Shown here piece after piece: positions 23,840 through 34,700 of a stretch of DNA of 64,000 nucleotides. The translations under genes were made by a program, and so were the position numbers. The DNA is from Casuarius casuarius. Lineage: Eukaryota; Chordata; Aves; Casuariiformes; Casuariidae. The stretch's first letter is position 1. Every line of letters begins with the position of its first letter. Location: contig PTFA01000193.1 in the NCBI GenBank assembly GCA_003342895.1, forward strand, positions 153,781 through 217,780, in the 5' to 3' direction. The notes under the pieces were generated by a model. It searched no databases. It was not told the origin of the DNA and worked only from the letters and a program-made list of their open reading frames with translations.

Positions 23840-26800
23840 ATGGAGGTGATCCTGCTCCAAGGGCTGCTGCTCTTCCTTCCCTTCGCAGCCCTGTTGCTTT
23901 ACTGGTACAGTGCCACTGTCCAGTACTTCTGTAAGATGGCCTTCTTTAACTGCTGGATTTTAGCCTTGGCAACCATCCTCTCCCCCTTTATTGCTCTTCG
24001 GGGACGTACCGTGGAGAACATGAAGTGAGTACAGCCTGGGGTTGTTTTTCCATTGCAGGGATATCTGGGGCGTAGCTGCGTTGGAGTTCGCACTGTCTTG
24101 CGGACACATGCTCTTTCCTGCCCTGGGCATACCTACATCCAGTTACGGCCAAGAACATGTGTCGTGTGCACGCGGTGAGGCCATGTTCAGCCCTGGAGCT
24201 TCAGTGAGGGCTGTGGTCATGTCTGCATAGTGGTGAAGGTTGCATCTGCCTCTTTTGGTGTGGTGAAGAGGTGCTGGCCGCGGTGTGATGAGGGAGTGTT
24301 AACTCTATGAAGGAGGTGGCCAGCTGTGTCTAGACTAGCTGATCTTTGGAGCATGAGATAGTGTAATACATATTACGCTTGGTCACTGCAAAGTTGGGGT
24401 CATCAGTTGGGTGGCAGATGGGCAGAGTTGGCAAGGTGATGGTTACAGTCATTAGCAAGTTGATCATTAGCACATGTACACACATTTCCATCCCCCTGGC
24501 AAGGCAGCCACATCTCAGAGGGGGCTTTGGGGACTGGGCTTTAGCAGAGGGGCTTTGGGATTTCTCAGTGTCACCATCTCTTGGGCATGGTGCAGTTGTG
24601 TTCTGGTGAGTCTTGTTCTGGTGTCGCTCTGCCTCAGACAGCTGTCAGCTGCACTCCCAGGGAGTGGTGATAGTGCAGATAATATCACTGTAACACAGGA
24701 GGAAGGTCTAGATGCTTTCAAAGGTTTTGCAATCTTGTTACTGGATTTCTGAGCATGATAGCACATCAAAAGAGATATAATTATGTCAGAGTAAGAGATA
24801 TCTGAGCCTGTGATATTTGCCAAACTTGAGCCACCATGTATTTGTGCTGATGGATTTTGGGCCCTCAGCAGGAGTACGTTCAAAGATTTGATGTTATCTG
24901 CCCTACTGTGTAGGCTCTCTCTCCCTTATCCCTTCTCTGCAGACATGCTGTGTGCACATACATACGCTGTGCGTGGCATCCAACGGTGCTCTGAGTCCTG
25001 GCATGAACATTTCCAGCTTAGCGGAAATACCCTGCGTGGCACAGCCTTGAGTCACAGCTGCCTTATCTTGTACCGCTGACACCTCACAGCCATCCTCCTC
25101 TGGAGCAGCATGCCCCGCTCCATCTCCTCCTCCTCAGCCTCCAAATCACAAAGCCTTCGGCTTGGAGCAAGTTCCTGTCATTAGTCCTGGATGTGGAGCA
25201 CTGCCACGTTGTATTTTCATTGTATTTTGCTTCTCCCTAGCCATTGTATCCCTGGAATCTCTGAGCCCACATCTCCCAAGAGGTCCTCTGACACAACGTA
25301 GCTCCCTCTAACCACCATGCGTTTCCTCTACTTCCTTCTCCCTCTGTGCTTACCTTTACTCTCTCCTCCCAAACTTCTCATCCCTACCTGGTGCTGAGGT
25401 CTCGCTATCGGCTCTGTCCCCTGCACGTGCTGCCAGACTCCCTCGGAACATTTACTGCTGGATGTCTGTGTTGATGCTCTCTATGCTGCAAGTCAGTGTG
25501 TCCCATTTCAACCATTTCAACACCAAAAGTGTTCCAAGTTTTGCCTCTACCATGGGTGCTGCAATCCCACTGCTCCATCCTCCTCCCATTCCTCTCAGTA
25601 TTCTCATATTCAGTGTTATCCTTCATCAGCACTGCCATCCTCACGTCACCCTTCCTGTCCCCCTCCCCGAATGGTGACTCCAATCCTCCTTGTTTCCTTA
25701 GCATCAGTACAGATGGAAAAACCTCTGTTCCTGATCCCTTCCAGCACAGTCCTGATACGGCTCTTGCACTGTGGCCTGTCTTGATCTAAAGCTCTTGTTT
25801 GACAGCCCTCACACGCAGACATTGCAGTTGTCCCTCTCTGGCCTTGGCAGAGCTCCAGGCAGAGCTGGTGCTGTCACTTGGCTGGCTTTGATTTTGGTTA
25901 TGTAAGTGCAGTCCTTTTCCTCGCCTCACCCCAGTGGTCCTCTTCCCTTTGCCACCTCCTTGCTTATCTCATTTCCTCTCCAGTTCTTCTTTGCATAAGG
26001 CATGGTGTTGCATGAGTTTCTCCCGCCTTCTCCCCGAGTTGGCTTTGTGTCAGTCACACCAGAAGGTTATTTCCCAGTTTCACAGCTGGGGACAACATCT
26101 TAGAAGTGTCTATGGGTATCTCCCTGCAGATTACCCTTCAAAACTCCTGTTTGCAGGCACATTTGTTGAGCCTTCAGCCACCTCTACTGGGAACAGGGCT
26201 AATCTAGGATGACCCCTCTCCACGGGCTCAGTGAAGCTATCCTTCGTCATTTGCTCTAATGAAAAAAGATGAGTAACTTTTTCCCTCCCTACTTTTGTCA
26301 GGAGCCTCTTCCACCTCCATCTGTAACATGAAGCTTGGTGCCTGCGGCAGCACACTTTGCTCTGGCTGCTCTCCAGGGACAGTCCCACCTCTTTTAAACA
26401 GTGATAATCCACAGCCTTATAGACCTGTCTCTTGTAAGGCTCTTCCTCTGCACTCCTGCCTTCTGCATCCGCTTATCTACAGCTCAGCACATCTTGTCTG
26501 TGATCCAGATCCCCTGGTTTTAGGTAGCTGCAGTGAAGCTTCCTCCTCCCAAGCAGGTGTCTCAGTTCCCCTCCCAGCACACAGGGATCCAGCTGGGCAG
26601 TTAGCAGAGCCTGGGGTGAGGTTCACCTGGCTGGATGTAGTTGCCTGCATTGGGATGCAACGATTTTCACTTTGGCTGCAGACACACACACCCCATCCCT
26701 TCTGTTCTTGCTCTTCCATCTTCCCTGGATGTCGGACCTGTTATTTCCCCCTCTTCATCTCTCCTTCATCATCCCACCAACTTGTGCTGGCTGCTCTTCT

Positions 26801-28603
26801 GCCTTGTCAGCAGCTCCACTTTCTGCTGCTGAGACAGGAGCTGGTATCGCCTTACTAATGGTTACAAGGTTAGCTCTGAGCTGTGCGGGCTAGAAATGTG
26901 CTTAGAAAAGCAAAGCACTGCACGGCGCAGCTGAGACTGTGAATGATCGTAGGCCCACCCGAGGACACACTATTTACTCGCATCTAGCCCAGCCCATATC
27001 ATACCTTGCTACCTGCGTGATTACGAAGGCTGCAAAAGGTCAAGTGGGCCCCCCCTGTGTCAATCTGCTCCCCACATATGTTCTTCTGCCCTAGGATCCT
27101 GCGTGCTGTTATCCTGCCCCTCAAACGCTTCTTTGGCATCAAGATGCAGGTGTGGGGATCCGAGCATCTGGACACCAAGGAGCCCTACGTGATCGTTTGC
27201 AATCACCAAGCTTCCCTTGACCTTATGGGTATGTGCATGGGAGAGGCGGGACTCGTCACTGCATGGCTCGCCTTTGGGGTGCTGCAGGAGCAGGCCAGGC
27301 TCACTCTGGGGAGTCCCAGCTAGGCCAGCACCGGGATTTGGACAGGGCAGTGCATGGAGCAGAAAAGCTGGTGGGACAGGAGCTCAGGACTGTGGGCATG
27401 CTGCAGAGTGTGGGATGGGAGAATGGAAAGTGTCTCCAGGCTGGATGATCCCAGGGACTGCCAAGCAGGGACTGATCCTTGCCTCTCCTGTCCATCCTGC
27501 AGGGATGGTGGAGATCATGCCCGACCGCTGCGTGCCCATTGCCAAGAAGGAGCTTCTGTACATGGGCACCGTGGGGTGGGCCTGCTGGCTCTGTGGCATG
27601 ATCTTCCTCAATCGCCAGAAAACAGAAGATGCTATCAATGTCGTCAGCCAGACTGCCAGGACCCTGCGGCATGAAAATGTAAGGGGGACCAGCAGCAATG
27701 GGGGAGTCGAGGGGCAAACACAACGATGCAGTGAGAGCCTGGGGAGGGAAGAGGGACATACTGTGTCCCAGGGTACTCTGGTCCCAGGGGAAGGGCAGGC
27801 AATGCTGGCTGGGGTCCACATCCCTCTCTCTCCCTGTACTGTGCAGCTCCGGGTGTGGATTTTCCCCGAAGGCACCAGGAACCAGGACAAATCCATGCTG
27901 CCCTTCAAGCGTGGGGCCTTCCACTTGGCCGTGCAGGCTCAGGTAAGGCCCTCTTTCCCCCCCCATCCCCCCATGCTGGGGTGGGGTGGGCATGCACCCT
28001 GGGGTGGGGGTATATAGGAGATTAGAGTCTTTGGGGTCTGTAGTGCCCTGGGATGGGTACAGCACTAAGCAGAGCCCAGGGAGGTGACAGAGCCCTGCTG
28101 AAGCCTGGGGCATGGTGGGAGCTGTAGTCCCACAGGTGTTACCTAAGGAGAAAGGGGGTCTGTATGGAAGATGCACCTGACCCTCCATCTCCTGCAGGTT
28201 CCCATTATACCCATCGTGATCTCCCCATACTGGAACTTCTTCAGCTCCAAGGAGAAGAAATTCATCCCTGGTAAGTGGGGGACCAAGAGCACCATTGTCT
28301 GAGGGCAGAAATGGCAGCGTGGATGGGGTAGATAGGGACTGGAGGTGTCTTTCTGAGACATGAGTTGTGGGGAGGCAGCCAGCAGCTGAGGATGCTGGTG
28401 GGGAGACCTGGGTCCTGATGGGCTTGGTTAACAGCCTCCCTGGCCTTTCCCTTCTCTCTCCAGGGACATGCACCATCCGAATCCTCCCCAGGATAGAAAC
28501 CCAGGGTCTGAGCCCAAAGGATGTCCCCGATCTGACAGAGACCGTCCGCAAGGCCATGGTCGATGCCCTCTCTGAGATGTCTGCAAATGATCGTGGGCAC
28601 TAG
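23840..28603 (+). CDS. AGPAT1/2-like 1-acylglycerol-3-phosphate O-acyltransferase (six coding exons)
   Basis: Exons 23840-24024, 27095-27228, 27503-27678, 27847-27942, 28198-28270 and 28464-28603 join in phase to 267 aa, a little shorter than human AGPAT1 and AGPAT2. The family acylates lysophosphatidic acid to phosphatidic acid at the ER membrane. Visible signatures are N-terminal hydrophobic segments (about residues 4-22 and 32-52), the catalytic HX4D box NHQASLD (H99, D104), the substrate-binding FPEGTRN block (E173-R176) and a PIIPIV motif (199-204). Overall it reads closer to AGPAT1 than AGPAT2 (KMAF, PIAKKELL, MLPFKRGAFHLAVQAQVP), but it may be a separate sauropsid paralogue, so I give no symbol. 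The start is set by family alignment; an in-frame ATG at 23771 would add 23 residues. The first intron is about 3 kb and pyrimidine-rich. It is in the same orientation as PRR29. No frameshift or missing catalytic residue is seen. Confidence 0.88.
26065..26096 (-). mobile_element. MIR-like SINE fragment (reverse orientation)
   Basis: The stretch ggttatttcccagtttcaca followed by gctggggacaac resembles the reverse complement of the MIR tail (ttatccccattttacagatg then gggaaac). It lies in intron 1 of the acyltransferase gene. Confidence 0.4.
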
Positions 28604-30109
28604 CACTCCGAGGAGGCTCCCCTCCCATGCAGTGCTGGGGCCAACGCTGCCAAGGAGACAGGCAGCCCACAGGGTGAGGAGGACACAACCAGGACACACT
28701 GTCCCTTGGACAGTGCCATGTCCCCCCAAGCCTGGTGCCTGTAGTGGCCTGGGGTAGCAAGGTCAATCTGGCTCCTCTGCCCAACAGGATGGCTCCCATC
28801 TGCATACCAGGCAAGGGGACAGATGTGCTAGGTAGGCAGGCTTGGACCCTCTCCTTGCTGCAGCGAGGACACCATGACCCCCTTGAAGCACACCAGCCCC
28901 TTCAATGCCACATGCTACTGCAGGGACACACCACTGGTTACAGACACTGCACCAGGGATGCAAAAATCTGGCAAAAGCCACCTACCCTGGACACACCTGA
29001 GATCACAGCCCTGCAGAGCCCACACCTCCGGCTTAGCTGGAGGATTATGCAGCTGCTACAGCACAGGCTGCAAGTTGTTGTCCAGCCTTGGGGATCCAAC
29101 ACGCCATTTACCATGCCTGTCAGTGTAACTTGGAGTAGGGGTCATCTTTCAGCCTCCTGGGCCTGGGTTGCTTCCTCCAGAGGAACCTGCAAGCCACAGT
29201 CCTCCTGGCAACGCTGTTCAGGCAGAGCAGGGTCCAGAACTCAGTGTAAGACCTGGAGGAGGACAGGAGATAAAGGCAATATTGCCATTTGTACAAAGCT
29301 TTCTCTACGCTGAGCTACAAGACAAGGGCATAAGAATAAACAGTCCCTACCTGTTGGCACGTGCATGGCATCCTGCCTGAGCCCGGGGTACTGAGGGATG
29401 GGTTGGGGAGGGGGATCCTTTCCCTACTGCTGTGCTGGGTCCCCAGTTCAAAGCACACAGCACATCCCTATGGACTCAGAGCTTCTGCTGAAGACATGGG
29501 CAGGGGTGGTGTGAAGAACATATGGTGGGGTGAGAGTTACACCGGTGGGGCCAGGTTTACCCTCAAGACAGGAGCCCTAGCCCACCCCTGAGGCACTGCC
29601 CTCACCCCGCCTTGGGGACAAGCAGTAACTGCAGAGGAGGAGCCTTAATAAGGCCTGGAAACCTCAGAGGGGGAGTGGTGCCTGGCTAATGCCCAGCTGA
29701 AGCAGGAGGGACTTGCACCTCCCTGTGACGTCTGGACCCTGGCACAACCAGAACCATCCTTTTCACTTGCAGCTACCAGCCCTGCAGAGCTTCTCCGAGC
29801 CCCTGATCTGCCCTGGCCCATTCCCTGCAGCCAGGCAGGTCTTTGGGGACTTTCTGGCCCCTTTCCCTTCTTGCCACAGTTGCCCTGGGGTGACAGCAGG
29901 GCAGAGGGAAGGGTGATGTTTGGGTACCCTCAGTGCCAGGAGTGTGGCAGGCAGGGTTCACCTCCTCCTGGGGCTTTACTGGGGCCTCTCCAGGGCAGAG
30001 GAAGCCCAGGTTTGGGCTACTGGGGGCCCTTAGTTGTGGTCATGTCCCGACTGTCCTCTGGGCTGGCCCCTGACGAGGACTGTGCTTGGTGTTCCCTGTC
30101 CCATGCTAG
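28604..30109. other. 3' untranslated and intergenic sequence after the AGPAT-like gene
   Basis: The first 0.7 kb is likely acyltransferase 3' UTR up to the AATAAA at 29335. The rest, to 30.1 kb, shows no recognisable exon. I looked for further macroglobulin-type exons (thioester motif and neighbouring thioester-domain helices) and did not find them. Confidence 0.45.
29335..29340 (+). terminator. Poly(A) signal, probably of the AGPAT-like gene
   Basis: A canonical aataaa lies about 730 bases after the acyltransferase stop codon (28601-28603), with no other AATAAA between them. A 3' untranslated region of this size is ordinary. Confidence 0.5.
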
Positions 30110-30959
30110 GACTCCACGGTGAGCAGGGCCCTCCGGTGCCTGGAGGCATCCTCCAGCTCAGGAGACCTCTGCACTCTGGCACAGTTGGCCTACGTCTTTG
30201 GGCTCGTGAGGAGCAGGATGGAAACCCTTTGCAGAGCTTGGCCCAGGATGGTGTCAGCAACACCCCCTGCACTCCTCCACTAAAGAAGCAGCCACTCCCC
30301 AGGCGCTACGTGGTCTACTACTGTATGTGGGCAAGGTTCATGTTCACCTCATGGACACGAATGAGTCTGTCCGAGTGACCCTCCAGCTAGTGACCAGCCA
30401 CAACAATAGCAGCATCACCCTGAAGGAGAAGGGGACGAAGATCCTTCACCTGAACTGGCCCCAGCTCTCCAACATGAGTCGCAACCCTATGGCAGGACTT
30501 AGGACCTCAGGAAGGGATGCTGAGCCCTGTGGTGCTGGGTGTCCATCTCCTATCCAGCACCAGATCCAGGCCAGGGGACCTGGGAGGGAACATAGAGCCT
30601 GCCCTGAGCGGGCAACAGTTGCCCTAGAGCTCAAGAGTAGAGGAACATGTAACACATACAAAAAGGCCTTGTGAGCTGTATATTGGCACCATCTTTTCAT
30701 GTGCACTGGATCCTGGTGCCTGCACAGCGCAACAGGGTTGTGACGATGTGGAGCAGGTGATGGAGGCACAGAGGAACCCTTGCCAAAGCAGAAGGCAACC
30801 CATGGAGGGATGTGTGCCCCTGGCTGTGGGAAGCCCCCAGGATCCAGTAGCCCCTCCACGGACTGAGTCGTTTGCTCCCTGTGCCCCCACCTGAAGCAGC
30901 AGAAACTGGTGAAGAGGGTGGAGGTGCAGAGGGACCAGGTGACGCTTTACCTGGACCAG
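30110..30959 (+). pseudogene. Alpha-2-macroglobulin-family relic (decayed C-terminal exons)
   Basis: Three pieces in gene order resemble A2M/PZP/ovostatin proteins. (1) At 30110, right after an AG acceptor, a frame reads DSTVSRALRCLEA and then LCTLAQLAYVFGLVR. It corresponds to the thioester-domain exon of A2M that starts near HPVVRNALFCLE. The similarity then continues in another frame (SLAQDGVSN), and the first frame stops at 30281-30283. (2) At about 30327-30476 a frame reads KVHVHLMDTNESVRVTLQLV and onward; it fits the beta-rich CUB segment following the thioester domain, though an N-terminal MG1 domain is an alternative. (3) At 30897-30959 QKLVKRVEVQRDQVTLYLDQ ends at a GTGAGA donor and resembles the receptor-binding-domain exon. 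Intervening exons, the final exons and everything upstream are missing. The frameshift, stop and deletions indicate a pseudogene. Assignment is from recalled family patterns, not a search. Confidence 0.5.
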
Positions 30960-31737
30960 GTGAGATGAGAGGATGGGGATGGGACCAGGACCTTAGCCCA
31001 CTAGGGGAGGCTGGGGAGCAGGGCTGGAGCACAGGGACATTTCCCCACCATTTGCAGCCCAGAGGGCTGAAGCAGCTGGCTGTGATTATACCTCACCCTC
31101 AGAATCCCTCCGCAGCTGACACCAAGACACATCCTGTGGCATCCTCAGACCAGGGTTTAATTATGTTGCAAATGAGGAGCAGTTCTGTGCAGAGCAGACT
31201 GTTGGGACTGACACCTATCTGCCTCAGAGCTCAGCACCAACAGCCCCACACAGTGCTGGGTGTACAGAGTGGCTCTGAGGACCTGCCTGTCACCAGGACT
31301 TGGATGATAAATATGGCCCCAGGAGCGATCTGCTCAGCCATGACCCCTCCTGGGACAGCGAGGGCCGGCGTGGGTGCTCACTCTCTCTCTGCAGCCCAAG
31401 ATTCTTCCAGCGACGTGGCCAAGCTGCGGAGCCAGCAGGACCGCGGGGACCAGGAGATGCTGCCAGGCAGCGAGCACTTGAAGGGGGTCAATGCTACAGA
31501 GCTGAGGCCAAATTAACCCTCGCTGCCTGTCGGCGCGACCAAGGGCAGGAGACAACGTCAAGTCAAGGCACTGAGGAACGGGAGCGCGTTGCTAACTCAC
31601 TGCCCCATCCCCAGAGAGAATGGCAGGCTGCTCCTGAAGCCGCAGTCCGATCCGTGTCTGGTGGAGGGAGGGCAGGAGCCAGCCCTGCCCAGCACCACCT
31701 AGTCAAGTCCCTCATGAGGGACAGAGTCCGTCCCACA
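30960..31737. other. Spacer; probable FTSJ3 3' untranslated region on the minus strand
   Basis: No plus-strand exon continuing the macroglobulin-like relic was recognised. The part next to 31738 is probably transcribed on the minus strand as FTSJ3 3' UTR. A 214-codon plus-strand frame (30872-31516) and the start of a 499-codon one (31300-32799) cross it but show no family resemblance and are treated as chance. Confidence 0.45.
31156..31161 (-). terminator. Possible FTSJ3 poly(A) signal (ATTAAA)
   Basis: On the minus strand this hexamer reads ATTAAA, about 580 bases past the FTSJ3 stop codon. No AATAAA occurs between them. Weakly supported. Confidence 0.35.
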
Positions 31738-34700
31738 TCATTTACGGCGCTTTTTCTTCTGGTCTTTGCGTTTCTGAGCCCTCACATCCTTCTTCAGGCG
31801 GCTGTCAACAACCTTGAACTGGCCCTTGACCCCAGGGGGACGGCGCACCCGGGGTCCTACACCCTTCTTGGCCACCAAGTAGGTGACCTGACGTTTCTCC
31901 TTGCCCAGCCCGGCCTTCTTGTAGATGCTGCAGGAAGAAGGGAACAAGTGAGAGCTGAAACTCCAGCCCAGCCAGGAGCCCAGACACAGCAGGATTGCTC
32001 TAGGAGCTTGGGATCAGCACATATCCAAAGGCCAATGCTGGGTCCCAGGCTCCATAGGGCAGCTGGGGCTCCCCAGGACAAGCACCCAGCTCCTCCCAGC
32101 TCTCGCTTGCTCTCCTGCTGTGTTGTCCTTCTCCCTCCATCTTTCCAACCCCCGGCCTATGCCCAGATCCAGCCCAGCACAACCCAAAGCATCCAGATCC
32201 CAGCTTCACCACTCACCGCCGCAGCTGGGCCACTTTCTCCCGCTCCGAGATATCCACCGTGCTCACCACGGCCTCCGCTTTCTTCTTCATCTGCTCCATC
32301 TTCTTCAGCATCTGCAGGGAGAGCAAAGGTCAGAGGCAAAGGAAACTGGGGGGACAGAGCACCTGGGATGGGGGGGATGGAGTGCCTGTCCAGGACCACA
32401 GCTCCACTCACCCGCCGCTTCTTGCGGGCCTTGGCCTCCGCCACCTTCTTGATGGGACGGGCATTGATTTGGCGCCAGCGCTGCCGATACTCCTCCACTG
32501 TCTGCCGGTCTAGGGGTATCTGCTTGCGCCGGTGCTGCTTCTCCTCCTCTGTGAACCACTCGGGCAGTTCCCCCTCATCCTCATTGAAGGAGTATCTGGG
32601 GGACAAACGGATAGGCTGTGAGTGGGGCACAGGGTCCCAGCAAGCTCCCTGCCCCACACCAATACATCTGCCTCCCCCACTGCCTGTCCTGTCAGGGGAC
32701 CACATGCTACTCCCCCTCCAGCAACCACAGCTGCACATACCTGTTGAAGGAGTCGTCAATCAGATCCCGTTTAGCCTTTTTAGAGGTGGCGATGACTGAG
32801 CCGAGCGCCAGGCCCTCTGCGTCCAGGACACGGGCTCTCCTCACTGTGGCACACAGATGGATTAAAGCTTGTCCTGTCTGCAAGCAGCCTCAGACCCAGA
32901 GGGCCAGCAGCCGCTCTCCTTCCCAGGCCAGACACACAGGGCCTGCCCTTGCTTCCTGTCCCCAAAGAGGGACTCGTGGTGTCACCTGGCACATACAGGC
33001 CCAGACTGCAGCCCTACTCACCTGGGTCCTCAATGGGCACCACTTCAAAGCCATCCGACTCGTCTCGGGCTCGCTTCTTCCCCACCGGTGTTGGTGGCCT
33101 GTGGGGAGGACAGCTGTCAGGACGGGGGTGGGTGCTTGCTGGGGTCCCCGTGTTCCCCCTCTCCTGGGCTGTGGAGCAGGATAAAGCATCCAAACTGCCC
33201 CTCTCCCACCCCTCACCTCTCCTCATCACTGCTGCTGTCATCGTCACTGCTCTCCTCATCCTGCACTTCAGCGGCGTCTGGTCTCGCATCCACTGCGGTC
33301 TCGGGCTTGGTCACGGCTCCCTCCTGAGGAACCTTCTTCTGTCCTTTCCCCTTCGCCTTGTCTACAGAACAGGAGCCAGTGGGTGAGAGAGGGTGGAGGC
33401 AGACCCCACTCCAGAACTTAACCCCCTTCTCCAGAAACACGGCTCATTAATGCTGCATTAATGCAGGCTCGTTAACTGTACAATGTTATAGGCTGGAAAG
33501 GATCTCCAGAGATCTCCAGCTCCACACCAGCTCCCTACAGAGGTCCCCCAGCAACGCAGTCCCCACACCGACCTGTCCGAGACTCCCGCTGTCTCTCAGC
33601 CAGCATCTGCGACTGTCCCAGTTCCAGATCCTCATCTGCATCATCCTCGATGCCAGCGAAGGCATCCTGTGAATGGGGGACAGTATGTCAGGGGACATAG
33701 GGCAGAGCTGGGGAGGAGATGTTGAGGCTGAGGCTGTCCCATCGGTTCCAGGGCGCAGACTCACCTTCCCAAACCACAAACTAGTCTGTCGTTCCTCCAG
33801 CACTGACTTCTCCTCCAGAGGCACCAGAAGGGGATTTTCTTCTTCCTCCTCTGCCTCTTCTTCTTCCTCCTCCTCCTTGAAGGTCACCCTGTGACCGACA
33901 GCAGCAGGATCAGTGCCCACAGGCAGGACAGAGCGTGTCTCCCCTCCCCCAGTCCGCAGAGCTGCTCCAAAGGGAACCCCCACCCCAGGACAGCCTCTCA
34001 CGTCTCTCACCTCTTTGCACCCTGTTCTCGCCTTTCCCTCTCCAGCTGGCGCTGACGTGCCTCTATCTCAACCAGCTCCTCTGGGTCCAGATCGCTGGCC
34101 AGGGATACATCATCCGCTTCGTCCCGATCTGAGAGACAAATGTCATCATCCCCAGGCCCCATCTCCAGGAGGGCGTCTGCTGATGCCATGTCCCCCCGGG
34201 CCATCTCATTCAGCAGCTGCAATGAGTGAAACAGTAGTCATGAGCAAAAGTCCATCTCCTACCTGCCTGCCAACATCCCAGTCCCACCAGGGGCTCTGGA
34301 AACCTTCCCACTGTCTGCATACCTGGGTCTTGTGGATAGTTTGGAGGGAGAACATGCTGGTGTCACCCTCGTCGGCAATGGAGACACCGGGGAGGTCCAT
34401 CTTCAACTCCACGCGCTCTCGCTGCTTCCGCTGCTCTTTCAGGATCTTCTTCTTCTTCCTGGAGGAGGAGGTGAAGAAATGAGGCCACACTGGTCCCCCA
34501 CATATCAGTGTCTCAATCTACTGCCATGTTGCTGCCAGACTTCCCAGGACCAAAGGGCCCAAGAGCACCATCATCCCACTGTGAGGGGTCCCCAACCTTG
34601 GGGCAAAGAGAGCCCACAGCACCTGGGAACAGCTGCTTCATCTGCTCGGAGGAGCAGATGTCCCCAAAGACCCCAGACCCACAGCCACCACCTCCTCTCT

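Noticed and set aside
27301..28557. 418-codon minus-strand open frame
   Set aside because: Antisense shadow of the acyltransferase exons and introns; no domain of its own.
31300..32799. 499-codon plus-strand open frame, the longest in the window
   Set aside because: It is antisense to the last FTSJ3 exons, which have conserved coding frame and splice sites on the other strand. Codon bias in GC-rich genes leaves such antisense frames open.
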